Assembly: GCF_010974825.1 (NCBI RefSeq)
Contig: NZ_JAAILA010000018.1
Location: 1-54,753 of the forward strand
Reading direction: 5' to 3'
Length of the DNA: 54,753 nucleotides
Source: Aeromonas rivipollensis
GTDB lineage: Bacteria; Pseudomonadota; Gammaproteobacteria; Enterobacterales; Aeromonadaceae
Positions within the stretch are counted from its first letter, which is position 1. Every line of letters begins with the position of its first letter. The notes beneath the pieces were generated by a model. It was not told the DNA's origin and searched no databases. It saw only the letters and a program-made list of their open reading frames with translations. Below are positions 26,962 through 35,601 of this stretch, piece by piece. The position numbers were made by a program, and so were the translations under genes.

Positions 26962-28182
26962 TCACTGACCGCGAACGGCACGCATCATGTCCCACATGGG
27001 CGTAAAGATACCGAGCGCCAGCACCAGCACCATGACGGCCACTATGCCGATGAGGATGGGCTCGATGCGGGCGGTGAGGCTCTTGAGGTCATAATCCACC
27101 TCCCGCTCGTAATACTCGGCCGCCTCGTGCAGCAGCTCGTCCACCTGGCCCGTCTCTTCCCCCACAGCGATCATCTGCATCACCAGGGGGGTGAACAGGC
27201 CGCTGGCACCGGCGGTGCGCAGCAGGCTCTCGCCCCGCTCTATACCCGCCCGCATGTCGCGGATCTGCCCCGCCATATAGGCGTTGTCCACCGCATCGGC
27301 CACCAGGGTCAGCGCCGTGTTGAGCGGCACCCCGGCCTTGAGCATCATGGAGAAGCTGCGGGCAAAACGGGCCAGCAGGGAGCGCTCTATGATGGTGCCG
27401 ACTATGGGCAGCCTGAGCTGCCAGCGATGCCAGGTCAGCTTGCCCTGGGGGCTGGCGACCCAGCGGCGCCAGCCAAACACCATGCCCGCCAGGATGGCCA
27501 GCAGCAGCCACCAGTAGTGGACGAAGAAGTGGGAGGTGGCGAGCAGGATCCGGGTCGCCAGCGGCAGCTCGACCCCGAACTTGGCAAACATGCCGGCGAA
27601 CACAGGGATCACCATGATGTTGAGGATCACCATGGCGATGCCGATGGCAATCATCACGAAGCTGGGGTAGCGCATGGCGGTCTTGATCCGCTTGCGGGTC
27701 TCCAGCTCCAGATCGAAATAGTTGGCGAGCTGCAGGAAGGCCTCCTCCAGCTGGCCTGTGTTCTCGCCGACGTGGATGATGGCGACGAACAGGCTGTTGA
27801 ACACCTTGGGGTGAGCCTGCATCGAGCTCGACAGCGGCCGCCCGTTGCCGAGATCCTCCCCCAGGGTATGGAGTGCCCGCTTGAGCGGCTTGCTGTGGGC
27901 GCTCTCCTCCAGCCCGGCGATGGCGCGCAGTATGGGAATGCCCGCCCGTGTCAGGGCATACATCTGGCGGCTGAACACCACCAGCTCCTCCAGCTTGACG
28001 CTCCCCTCCAGCAGCAGCGACCAGTCGATGCCGGCCGCCCTGGCCTTGCCCGCTTTGAGCTCGGTGGGCATCACGCCGCGGCGCATCAGCTGCTCGGCGG
28101 CGGCCAGCTCGCTGGCGGCCTCCACCATGCCGCTGACGGCCTGGCCCTGACTGTCGCGCCCCTTGTAGTTGAAGCTGCCCAT
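26962..28182 (-). CDS. mshG: MSHA platform protein MshG (PilC/GspF type)
   Basis: Polytopic inner-membrane platform (406 residues) that couples the MshE motor to pilin insertion. Two GspF domains are visible (about 70-195 and 275-395; the second begins RSLLARFARSFSMMLKAGVP), each followed by membrane helices; the last is IGIVAVMVLVLALGIFTPMW. The N-terminus FNYKGRDSQGQAVSGMVEA is typical. It follows mshE after 3 bases and ends in MMRAVRGQ, whose coding sequence is partly repeated downstream. Confidence 0.95.
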   Translation of the reverse strand: MGSFNYKGRDSQGQAVSGMVEAASELAAAEQLMRRGVMPTELKAGKARAAGIDWSLLLEGSVKLEELVVFSRQMYALTRAGIPILRAIAGLEESAHSKPLKRALHTLGEDLGNGRPLSSSMQAHPKVFNSLFVAIIHVGENTGQLEEAFLQLANYFDLELETRKRIKTAMRYPSFVMIAIGIAMVILNIMVIPVFAGMFAKFGVELPLATRILLATSHFFVHYWWLLLAILAGMVFGWRRWVASPQGKLTWHRWQLRLPIVGTIIERSLLARFARSFSMMLKAGVPLNTALTLVADAVDNAYMAGQIRDMRAGIERGESLLRTAGASGLFTPLVMQMIAVGEETGQVDELLHEAAEYYEREVDYDLKSLTARIEPILIGIVAVMVLVLALGIFTPMWDMMRAVRGQ

Positions 28183-28185
28183 GGC

Positions 28186-29895
28186 TTATCCCAGATCCTC
28201 GGCCAGCCTGAGCACCTCATCCACCGAGGTGATCCCCTCACGGGCATAATCGAGCGCCGTCAGGGCCAGAGGCCTGTAGTGCTCGTGCTCGCGCGCCGCC
28301 CGGGCAAAGCCCTCCGCATCGTTGCGGCGCAGGGCATCCATCATGGGTTGATCCAGCTCCAGCAGCTCGTAGACCCCGATCCGGCCCGCATAACCGGTGA
28401 AGTTGCAGCTCTGGCAGCCACGCCCCTTGCGATAGAGGTGCTGGCCGGGTGCCTCGCCGGAGAGCATGGTGAGCCAAGTGGCCTGCCCCTGGTCCGGCGC
28501 CGTCTCGCAGGCGCAGTGCTCACACACCCGTCGCACCAGACGCTGGGCCACCACGGCCCGCAGGGCGCTCGCCACCAGATAGCCGGGGGCCCCCATGTCG
28601 ATGAGGCGCAGGGCGCTGGTGACGGCGTCATTGGTGTGCAATGTGGTCAGCACCAGGTGGCCGGTGATGGCGCCACGCAGGCCTATCTCCACCGTCTCGT
28701 TGTCCCGCATCTCCCCCACCAGCAGGATATCGGGATCCTGACGCAGGGTGGAGCGCAGCACCTGGGAGAAGGTGAGCCCTATCTTGGGGTTGACCTGCAC
28801 CTGGTTGACCCGCGGCAGCCGGTATTCCACAGGATCTTCCACCGTGATGATCTTGTGGCTGGCCTGGTTGAGCTCGGAGAGGGCGCCGTAGAGCGTCGTG
28901 GTCTTGCCGCTGCCGGTGGGGCCCGTCACCAAAATCATGCCGTGGGGGCGTTTGAGCTGGCGCCGGAAGCGGCCCAGGATGGCCGGTGGCATGCCAGTTT
29001 CCGCCAGCGACAAGATGCCGGAGGATTGATCCAGCAGTCGCATCACCACGGATTCCCCGTACTGCACCGGCATGGTGGACATACGCACATCCACGTCCCG
29101 GCCGCGCACCTTCATGGCGAAACGGCCATCCTGGGGCAGCCGCTTCTCGGAGATGTCGAGCCCGGCCACCAGCTTGAGGCGCAGCACCAGCGCCTGGGCG
29201 ATGCGTACCTCGTTCAGTACGTTTTCGTGCAGCACGCCGTCGATGCGCTGGCGAATGCGCAGCACCTTCTCGTCCGGCTCTATGTGGATGTCGGAGGCCC
29301 CCACCTGCACCGCGTCCTCGAACAGGGAGCGCAGCAGCTTGGCCACGGTCGCCTCCCCCTCGTCACCGGCCCCGAGATTGCTGGAGCCCAGCTCGAAGCT
29401 GGCGTCCTGATACTCTTCGTGCAGCTGCTCGGCGAAGCTCTCTATCTCCCGGGTGCGGCGATAGAGGCGGTCGAAATACTCCAGCAGCTGGCCTTCCCGC
29501 GCCACCGCCAGCACCATTTCGCGGGGGCTGAGCAGGGCGGCTATGGCATCCAGGGCGCTCAAGTCGGCGGGATCCGACATGGCCACAGTCACCTTGTCGT
29601 CGCTGAGGTTGACCGCCAGCGCACGATAACGGCGGGCCTGCACCTCGGGCAACAGGGTCACGGCCGAGGCGTCTATGGTGAGGTTGTTGAGATCGAAGAA
29701 GGGCACGTCCAGCTGGCGGGCGAGGAACTGCAACAGCTGCACCTCGCTGATGAAGCCGAGATCGATGAGGGTGGTCCCCAGCTTGCGCCCGGTCTGACGC
29801 TGCTGCTGCAGGGCGAGCTGCAACTGATCATCCGAGATGATCTGCTCCTGTACCAGCAGGTCGCCGAGGCGCATTTTCAGTCTGGGTTGTGCCAT
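28186..29895 (-). CDS. mshE: MSHA extension ATPase MshE
   Basis: Cytoplasmic GspE/PilB-type ATPase that drives pilus polymerisation. The N-terminal MshEN motif (RLGDLLVQEQIISDDQLQLA, then GRKLGTTLIDLGFI, residues about 9-49) is the module shown in Vibrio MshE to bind cyclic di-GMP. The motor has Walker A GPTGSGKTTT (Lys331), an Asp box and a Walker B region (ILLVGEMRDNETVE), and a zinc-binding Cys cluster near the C-terminus (CEHCACE ... CQSC). Length 569. Cyclic di-GMP control of pilus extension is thus expected here. Confidence 0.96.
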   Translation of the reverse strand: MAQPRLKMRLGDLLVQEQIISDDQLQLALQQQRQTGRKLGTTLIDLGFISEVQLLQFLARQLDVPFFDLNNLTIDASAVTLLPEVQARRYRALAVNLSDDKVTVAMSDPADLSALDAIAALLSPREMVLAVAREGQLLEYFDRLYRRTREIESFAEQLHEEYQDASFELGSSNLGAGDEGEATVAKLLRSLFEDAVQVGASDIHIEPDEKVLRIRQRIDGVLHENVLNEVRIAQALVLRLKLVAGLDISEKRLPQDGRFAMKVRGRDVDVRMSTMPVQYGESVVMRLLDQSSGILSLAETGMPPAILGRFRRQLKRPHGMILVTGPTGSGKTTTLYGALSELNQASHKIITVEDPVEYRLPRVNQVQVNPKIGLTFSQVLRSTLRQDPDILLVGEMRDNETVEIGLRGAITGHLVLTTLHTNDAVTSALRLIDMGAPGYLVASALRAVVAQRLVRRVCEHCACETAPDQGQATWLTMLSGEAPGQHLYRKGRGCQSCNFTGYAGRIGVYELLELDQPMMDALRRNDAEGFARAAREHEHYRPLALTALDYAREGITSVDEVLRLAEDLG

Positions 29896-29953
29896 TGTTG
29901 CTCCAAATTCCTGATTCTGATTACGCCGATGACAGTGATAACACCGCCGCCGC

Positions 29954-29986
29954 GTCCGATTACGCGCCCCTAATCGAACCTACGGG
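29954..29986. repeat. REP-like element, copy 1, mshN-mshE gap
   Basis: GTCCGATTACGCGCCCC followed by TAATCGAACC and TACGGG: a palindrome with CGATTA/TAATCG arms. It belongs to the general class of intergenic TCGGATTA/TAATCCGA repeats of gammaproteobacteria. Confidence 0.65.
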
Positions 29987-30016
29987 CTGATTTCGTTATT
30001 CCATTCCCACTGGCGT

Positions 30017-30047
30017 GTCCGATTACGCGACCCTAATCGAACCCAGG
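30017..30047. repeat. REP-like element, copy 2, mshN-mshE gap
   Basis: GTCCGATTACGCGACCC followed by TAATCGAACC: same orientation and nearly identical to the copy 63 bases before it. Together they occupy most of the 197-base gap, which splits mshN from mshE and may shield or attenuate the transcript. Confidence 0.65.
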
Positions 30048-30092
30048 AGCCTGACTCGACCTCGATCTGTCCCCTCTCCCCTTGGGAGAGGG

Positions 30093-31259
30093 TCAGGGCG
30101 TCAGCTCGGCAATCCGCTGTTCCAGCCAGCGGGTCGATGCCTCGCCCAGCTCCCCGTGCAGCTGGGCATTGCCATAGGCATCCAGCGCCCGCTGGCGGTG
30201 GCCCTGACCATCCTCGGCCACCCCCAGCCCCAGCCACCAGCGCCCCTGATCCGGCTGCTGGCGCAGCAGCTTGACGTAGAGCTCGGACGCCTGGGCCGGC
30301 TGACCCAGCTCCTGGGCTAGCCCCGCCCAGGTGGCGTAATAGTCCAGGTTGGCGGCAAGATCCGGCTGATAGCCGGTGAGCCAGTCCAGCGCCTTCTGGC
30401 GATCGCCGCCACTGATGGCCACCCGGGCCAGCAGCAGCCGCAGATCGGCCTGCGCCGGATCCAGCCTCAGCCCCTCTTCCAGCACCTGGCTGGCCTCGGT
30501 CAGCCGACCCTCGCCGTAGAGCAGGCCCGCGAGCTGCTCGCGCGCCCCCTGATTGTGCGGATCATGGACCAGCACCTGGTAATAGTTGTCCTGGGCCTCC
30601 CGCATCTGGCCCTTGGCCATGGCGGTGGTCGCCTTGCGCTCGGCCAGGGCCGCCAGCTCGGGCTCGGAGAGATCCACCGTCTCTATCTTCAGTACGCCGG
30701 GTTTGCGGGGCGGGGCGGCCACCTCCTGGGGTGCCGCCTCCTGCTCTGCGGCCAGCTCGGCATAGAGATCCGGCTGCAACTCTTCATCGCTCGGCGTGAC
30801 CTCATCCTCCGACGGCGTCTCGGCCAGGGCCTCGGACGCCGGGGCCTCGTCGGCGAGCGCCTCGGTCGCGGAAGCACCCTCTGCCACCCCGGCGGGCGCG
30901 CTGGTCCTTGCCATTGCGGCCACAGGGGCGGCATCCAGAGCGACCGCCCCGGAGGCGGCCCCCTGGGGCTCGGGGGGCACGGCGACCACCTCGGTGGCAG
31001 AGGAGGCAGGCTGCGTCTGCGCCTGGCTCGCCGGGGCGAGCTCGGTCGTCAATTGAACCGTCGGCTGCGCCGTGCGCTGGCTCTGCTGCCAGTAGATCCA
31101 GGTGCGCCAGCCGAGGATGGCCAGCGCCAGGGTGCACAGCAGGGTCAGCACCAGCATCCACCACCCCTGCTGACGCGCAGGCGCCACATAGACGGCGGCG
31201 CCATCGGATCCTGGCTGGCGCTGCTCCAGATCTTTGAGCATCTGATTGATCACGCTCAT
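30093..31259 (-). CDS. mshN: MSHA biogenesis protein MshN (TPR protein)
   Basis: A 388-residue bitopic protein: MSVINQMLKDLEQRQ is the standard cytoplasmic N-terminus, a membrane helix spans about 32-50, then a long Ala/Glu/Pro-rich linker leads to C-terminal TPR repeats (AKGQMREAQDNYYQVLVHDP, then GRLTEASQVLEEGLRLDPAQ). The TPR part probably scaffolds the periplasmic complex or secretin. The frame is open to 31310, but the ATG at 31259 overlaps the mshM stop by four bases and gives the family N-terminus. Confidence 0.92.
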   Translation of the reverse strand: MSVINQMLKDLEQRQPGSDGAAVYVAPARQQGWWMLVLTLLCTLALAILGWRTWIYWQQSQRTAQPTVQLTTELAPASQAQTQPASSATEVVAVPPEPQGAASGAVALDAAPVAAMARTSAPAGVAEGASATEALADEAPASEALAETPSEDEVTPSDEELQPDLYAELAAEQEAAPQEVAAPPRKPGVLKIETVDLSEPELAALAERKATTAMAKGQMREAQDNYYQVLVHDPHNQGAREQLAGLLYGEGRLTEASQVLEEGLRLDPAQADLRLLLARVAISGGDRQKALDWLTGYQPDLAANLDYYATWAGLAQELGQPAQASELYVKLLRQQPDQGRWWLGLGVAEDGQGHRQRALDAYGNAQLHGELGEASTRWLEQRIAELTP

Positions 31260-32146
31260 GACCAGACTCCATAGGCCAGGGCAGTGCCCAGCAACAACAA
31301 CAGGGGCCACCAGCGTACGAATGAGCCACCGCGGGCGTCATCGGTATCGCGAATGGCGAGGCGCACCAGGGCGCTGTCGATCCGCCGCGTCCCGCGGCCG
31401 TAGGCCAGCATCAGGCACTTCTGGGCCAGCACGTTGATGAGCCGCGGAATGCCGCGGGACGCCCGCCACAGCAGGCGCAGGGCCAGGCCGCCAAACAGCG
31501 TCGCCCCGCGATAACCCGAGACGTGCAGCCTGTGCTCCAGATAGGCCCGGGTTTCGTCGCACCGCAAGGGGCGCAGGCAGTAGGAGAAGCCGATGCGCTG
31601 GCGCAACTGGCGCAGGTGGGGTCTGGCCAGCCGGACATCCAGCTCGGGTTGGCCGAACAGCACTATTTGCAGCAGCTTGCTGGACTCGGTCTCCAGGTTG
31701 CCGAACAGCCGGATAGCCTCCAGGGTCTCGTCCGGCAGCGCCTGCGCCTCGTCGATCAGCACCACCACCCGGCTCCCCTGCTGGTGCAGGGCGATGAGGT
31801 GGCGATGGATGCGATCCGTGAGATCCAGCTCGCTATCCCCCTGCACCGCCAGCCCCAGCTCCAGGGCCAGGGCGGTGCGCAGCTCACCCGGGGTGAGGTG
31901 GGGATTGGGCAGCCAGGCCAGGCGCACCGGGCACGCCTCGGAGCCGAGCTCGCTCAGCAGCTTGCGGCAGAGCAATGTCTTGCCGGTGCCCACCTCGCCT
32001 GTCACCTTGATGAAACCCTCCCCCTGTGCCAGCGCCCAGTTCAGCACCTGCATGGCCTCCTCGTGGGGAGGCAGGCCGTAGTAGAAGCCGGTATTCGGGG
32101 TCAGGCCAAAGGGGGCCTCCTGCAAACCGAAATGGTTCAGGTACAT
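31256..32146 (-). CDS. mshM: MSHA biogenesis ATPase MshM (ExeA-like)
   Basis: AAA+ ATPase of the ExeA/GspA group, 296 residues. MYLNHFGLQEAPFGLTPN is the classic start; Walker A is GEVGTGKT (Lys56) and Walker B VVVLIDEAQALPDE. A C-terminal hydrophobic stretch (WWPLLLLLGTALAYGVW) replaces the peptidoglycan-binding domain of longer ExeA proteins. In type II secretion ExeA helps place the secretin through the cell wall, and a like role with MshL is inferred. A diverged copy of its first 15 codons lies 80 bases upstream. Confidence 0.93.
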   Translation of the reverse strand: MYLNHFGLQEAPFGLTPNTGFYYGLPPHEEAMQVLNWALAQGEGFIKVTGEVGTGKTLLCRKLLSELGSEACPVRLAWLPNPHLTPGELRTALALELGLAVQGDSELDLTDRIHRHLIALHQQGSRVVVLIDEAQALPDETLEAIRLFGNLETESSKLLQIVLFGQPELDVRLARPHLRQLRQRIGFSYCLRPLRCDETRAYLEHRLHVSGYRGATLFGGLALRLLWRASRGIPRLINVLAQKCLMLAYGRGTRRIDSALVRLAIRDTDDARGGSFVRWWPLLLLLGTALAYGVWS

Positions 32147-32182
32147 GTCCCCTCCCAGTCCCCGTCACGGCCAACGCCGATC

Positions 32183-32226
32183 AGGCCGAAGGAGAACACC
32201 TGCAAAACAACATGGTTCAGGTGCAT
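32183..32226 (-). pseudogene. Echo of the mshM 5' end
   Basis: Starting at an ATG at 32226, 44 bases align without gaps to the first 44 bases of mshM, exactly 80 bases away; I count 35 identical. The peptide is MHLNHVVLQVFSFGL versus MYLNHFGLQEAPFGL. The copy's frame runs on and stops just inside mshM, so it is a 29-codon mini-frame overlapping the real start. Confidence 0.75.
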
Positions 32227-32303
32227 GAGGACGCCCCCCCCAGGCAGAGCTCAGAGGCTCGCGGCAGGGAAACACCGGGAATAGACCGATTCAGCATCAT
32301 GGC

Positions 32304-33983
32304 TTAGCCCTTGGGCGGATACCATTTGTCGAGCAGCTCGGAGGAGCGTTGCAGCTCCTTCTGCCAGGTGTCTTTCTCCACCACTGTCGGCTTGAGCAGT
32401 ATCACCAGCTCCACCTTCTTGGTGCTCTCCCGGCGGTTGGTAAAGGCCTCGCCGACCCAGGGAATGTCCCCCAGCAGCGGCACCTTGCTGACGATCTCCT
32501 GCTTGTCGGTCTTCATCAGGCCGCCGATGACGATGATGTCGCCATTGTTGGCCTGCACCACGGTATCCGATTCACGAATGGAGCTCTTGGCCAGCGGCAG
32601 CACCAGGGGATCCGCAGTGCCGACGTTGATGGTCTTGCTCTGCTCCTCGGTGTCGATGACGGAGGGGTGGATGTGCAGCAGCACCCGGCCGGCCTCGTCG
32701 ATCTGCGGGGTCACGTCCAGGGCGATGCCGGAGAAGAAGGGGGTCAGCTCCACGTTCGGCGTCACTATGGGCGCCGAGTTGCCCGAGGTGGTGGTGGTGG
32801 TCGAGGCGTTGGTGACGAAGTATTCGTCCGTCCCCACCTTGATCACCGCCTTCTGGTTGTTGGTGGCGGTGACGCGCGGGCTCGAGAGGGTGTTCACGTC
32901 CCCCTGGGTCTTGAGCAGGCTGACCGCCACGTTGAAGTTGCCATCGGAGATGGTGAAGCCGGCACCGCCCCCCAGGGCCCTGAAGATCTGGTTGGGGGTC
33001 GAGGCGATGGGGCTGTCGAGCAGGGAACCGCCCCCCGTGATGCCCTTGTTGCCGTCCCAGCTGGCGGAGAGACCGCTCCAGTCCACCCCCTGTTCGTACC
33101 CCTCGTTGAGGGCCACTTCCAGGATCCGCGCCTCCAGCACCACCTGGCGCTTGAGGTGTTCACCGGACTGATCCAGGAACTCGCGCACCGCTTTCAGCTC
33201 CTTCGGATAGGCACGCACAGTGACCAGACCCGCCTGGGGGCTGGTGATGACGGCCCGGCCCTCGCCTGTGCCGATCAGGGTCTGCAGGGCGTCCCGCAGA
33301 TCGCTCCAGTAGTCGTTGTTGCTGTCCGTCTCGATCCGGGTGCCGTTGCTGTTGTTGCTGTTGCCGTTGTCCCCGTTGGAGGAGCCGAGGTTGTTGTTGC
33401 CGTTGTTATTGTTGCCGCTGCTGTCGAAGTTGTTGTTGCCGTTATTGTTGTTGTCGTTGGCCGTCACCCCGCCGGTACTGACCGAGGTACGGGAGAGGCC
33501 GCGGCGGGCCATCATCAGGTAGTTGACCGGGATTGTCTCGGTGCGAAGGCCCGCCGGATAGACGTGAAACACATTGCCCTTGCGTTGCACGTCGAAGCCG
33601 TACATGTCGCCGACCGTGGCCAGCGCCTCCTGCAGGGTCACGTCTTTCAATTCCACCGAGATGGCACCGGCCACCCCGGGATGGACGGCGACGCTGTAGC
33701 GGGAGCCCTTGAACAGGGAGCCGAAGAACTCCACCGCATCGACATCATGGGCCGCGATGCGCAGCCGTTTCTCCGGAACAGCCAGGGGCTGCTGGGGACG
33801 ATTGAGCTGCAGCAGTTCGCTCTGCACCGAGGGAGGCAAAGTGGTCAGCGGCGCGGTCGGGGTCTGCTCCTTCATGGCCTGCTTGAGGGCGTCTTTGGCC
33901 TGCACCGGTTCGGGGTGCTGATAGCTGGTACAAGCCGCCACCGCCAATGCGAGGGGAAGCAGACAGAAATGGTGTTTTTTCAT
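32304..33983 (-). CDS. mshL: MSHA outer-membrane secretin MshL
   Basis: Forms the outer-membrane channel for the pilus. The 559-residue lipoprotein has a lipobox (LAVAAC, Cys18), a STN/N0 domain (AISVELKDVTLQEALATVGD), an N1-type domain (GLVTVRAYPKELKAVREFLD) and a secretin core (KVPLLGDIPWVGEAFTNRRE near the C-terminus). Between them lies an Asn-rich linker (coded at about 33310-33470). The frame is open to 34076; the ATG at 33983 is chosen because the signal peptide starts there (MKKHHFCLLPLALAV). Confidence 0.95.
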   Translation of the reverse strand: MKKHHFCLLPLALAVAACTSYQHPEPVQAKDALKQAMKEQTPTAPLTTLPPSVQSELLQLNRPQQPLAVPEKRLRIAAHDVDAVEFFGSLFKGSRYSVAVHPGVAGAISVELKDVTLQEALATVGDMYGFDVQRKGNVFHVYPAGLRTETIPVNYLMMARRGLSRTSVSTGGVTANDNNNNGNNNFDSSGNNNNGNNNLGSSNGDNGNSNNSNGTRIETDSNNDYWSDLRDALQTLIGTGEGRAVITSPQAGLVTVRAYPKELKAVREFLDQSGEHLKRQVVLEARILEVALNEGYEQGVDWSGLSASWDGNKGITGGGSLLDSPIASTPNQIFRALGGGAGFTISDGNFNVAVSLLKTQGDVNTLSSPRVTATNNQKAVIKVGTDEYFVTNASTTTTTSGNSAPIVTPNVELTPFFSGIALDVTPQIDEAGRVLLHIHPSVIDTEEQSKTINVGTADPLVLPLAKSSIRESDTVVQANNGDIIVIGGLMKTDKQEIVSKVPLLGDIPWVGEAFTNRRESTKKVELVILLKPTVVEKDTWQKELQRSSELLDKWYPPKG

Positions 33984-34053
33984 GTTATTGGTGCACCTGA
34001 CTCGCAATGAAACTCGACAAACCTGGCCCGCAGCATCCCGCGCGGAACCGACT

Positions 34054-34368
34054 TCACATCCGGATCTTGCTGCCAAACAGGGTCAGTGTCTGACGCTTGC
34101 CCGCCTTCTCCAGTACCACGGCATCGGCGCTGATGCCCACCAGCAGGAAACCGTCGATCCGCTGGCCCACCCGATAGCTCTGACCGTTGAGGACCGCCAG
34201 CGCCGGTCCGTTGCCCAGGATGACGCTCTGCAACCTGGGCAGACCGGCCCCCTTGCTGGGGCTCGCCGCCGCGCCACTGCCGGCCAGAGGGGCGGTCGGA
34301 TCCTGCAACACCTCCGCCTGGGCCAGCGGGCCCAGCAGGCAGCACAACAATGTCAGCCACTTAGCCAC
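34054..34368 (-). CDS. mshK: MSHA biogenesis protein MshK
   Basis: A 104-residue PilP/GspC-like periplasmic protein: signal peptide (MAKWLTLLCCLLGPLAQAEV), then DPTAPL and a small beta domain (LQSVILGNGPALAVLNGQSY). Expected to link inner-membrane MshIJ to the secretin MshL. Overlaps the mshJ end by 8 bases. Confidence 0.9.
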   Translation of the reverse strand: MAKWLTLLCCLLGPLAQAEVLQDPTAPLAGSGAAASPSKGAGLPRLQSVILGNGPALAVLNGQSYRVGQRIDGFLLVGISADAVVLEKAGKRQTLTLFGSKIRM

Positions 34369-35011
34369 GAATGAACTCCTTGCTGGTGCTCAGGGTGTAG
34401 ATCTCCATCTCCACCGCCGCCTTGGGGTGCTCGACCACCCTGTAGTCGAACCCTTTCCAGTAGAAGTGGCGGGGCAGTGCTTCCAGCGCCTTCAGGTACT
34501 GGTAAACATCGAAATAGCCCCCCTCCAGCTGGAGCCGGATCCCGTGCTTGAACAGGTTGGCCTTCTGCTCGCCGGCCATCAGCGGCTCGGGCTTGAGGGA
34601 AGTGAGCGCCAGCATATGCAGGTTGGCGGAGCGAGACAACAAGGCTTCCAGCACGGCTGGCATCTCGTGGGCCGGGATCAGATCCACCGTCTGGGCCTTG
34701 AGCTCTGCGTCCAGCCGGCCGAGGGACGCCTCCACGCCGGCCAGCTGCTGGCGCACCTGGGCGTTGGGATCCCGCCCCAGCCGGGCCTGCTTGCCCTGAT
34801 TCTCCAGGGTCAGGATCTCCAGATCCCGCTGCGCCGCCGTCAGCGCCTGCCGCTCCTGGCTCAGCCGGGTGTCGGCGGCATCCAGCCAGCCGTAGATCCC
34901 GGCCGCCCCCAGCAATATGGTGCCCGTCAGCAGGATCAAGACCCGCTCCCGCAGGCTGAGGGCGGCCACGCGCTGTGCCCAGGCCCGCCACTGTGCCGTC
35001 ATCTCCATCAT
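34361..35011 (-). CDS. mshJ: MSHA biogenesis protein MshJ (PilO-like)
   Basis: A 216-residue bitopic protein: membrane helix about 24-42 (VLILLTGTILLGAAGIYGWL), coiled coil (about 45-110), then an alpha/beta periplasmic domain (GIRLQLEGGYFDVYQYLKAL). Forms the alignment subcomplex with MshI, MshI2 and MshK. ATGA overlap with mshI2. Confidence 0.92.
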   Translation of the reverse strand: MMEMTAQWRAWAQRVAALSLRERVLILLTGTILLGAAGIYGWLDAADTRLSQERQALTAAQRDLEILTLENQGKQARLGRDPNAQVRQQLAGVEASLGRLDAELKAQTVDLIPAHEMPAVLEALLSRSANLHMLALTSLKPEPLMAGEQKANLFKHGIRLQLEGGYFDVYQYLKALEALPRHFYWKGFDYRVVEHPKAAVEMEIYTLSTSKEFIRG

Positions 35012-35601
35012 GGGGTCTCCCGTGCTATGCCGCTGAGCTGGAAGGCCAGCTGGCCTGCCTTGTCCCGGCTCAGGGTCAGCTCGCCAAACTGCTTGCCCGC
35101 CAGGGACGGGGTCTGCTTGAAGCGGTTCACCCAGGCAGGCACATCCTGACTGCGCTCGGCCACCCCGGAGAGGTTGATGTGCCCGTCACTTATCTCGATC
35201 CGCTGCAGGGAGAGGCGGGCATCCCGCAGACGGGCCAGATCCGCCATCACGCTGGCGTAGCCCTGGGATTTTTGCAGGGAGAGGCTGCCGAGCTGGCGTA
35301 TCAGCGCCTGCTTGGCGGCCAGCTCCTCACGCTTGTTGACCAGCTGCTGTTGCAGCTGACCGTCCGCCTGATGGCGCGCCAACGCGGCATCGAGCCGTGC
35401 TGCCTCGCCGCGCTGCACATCGAGCAGCGCACGTACCTGGGCCAGCTCACGGTCGACGCCCTTCTGTTGCCAGCCATAGAAACAGGTGGCCGCAATCAGC
35501 AGCAGCAGGCAGCCGCCCCAGACCAGGGCCATCTGATTGAGGCTGGCCCACAGGCGCCTTGGCCTGAATTCGGCGCCATAGAGGTTGATATGGTGTTTCA
35601 T
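35008..35601 (-). CDS. mshI2: MSHA biogenesis protein MshI2 (PilN-like)
   Basis: A 197-residue PilN-like protein: MKHHINLYGAEFRPRR is the short cytoplasmic motif that binds the PilM-type partner; a membrane helix (about 23-45) and coiled coil follow. Couples cytoplasmic MshI to MshJ. ATGA overlap with mshI; the order mshI-I2-J-K-L mirrors pilM-N-O-P-Q. Confidence 0.92.
   Translation of the reverse strand: MKHHINLYGAEFRPRRLWASLNQMALVWGGCLLLLIAATCFYGWQQKGVDRELAQVRALLDVQRGEAARLDAALARHQADGQLQQQLVNKREELAAKQALIRQLGSLSLQKSQGYASVMADLARLRDARLSLQRIEISDGHINLSGVAERSQDVPAWVNRFKQTPSLAGKQFGELTLSRDKAGQLAFQLSGIARETP

Noticed and set aside
27127..29973. 948-codon plus-strand frame opposite mshG/mshE
   Set aside because: Shadow of two well-supported genes; the repetitive His/Gln/Gly/Leu composition is typical of antisense GC-rich frames.
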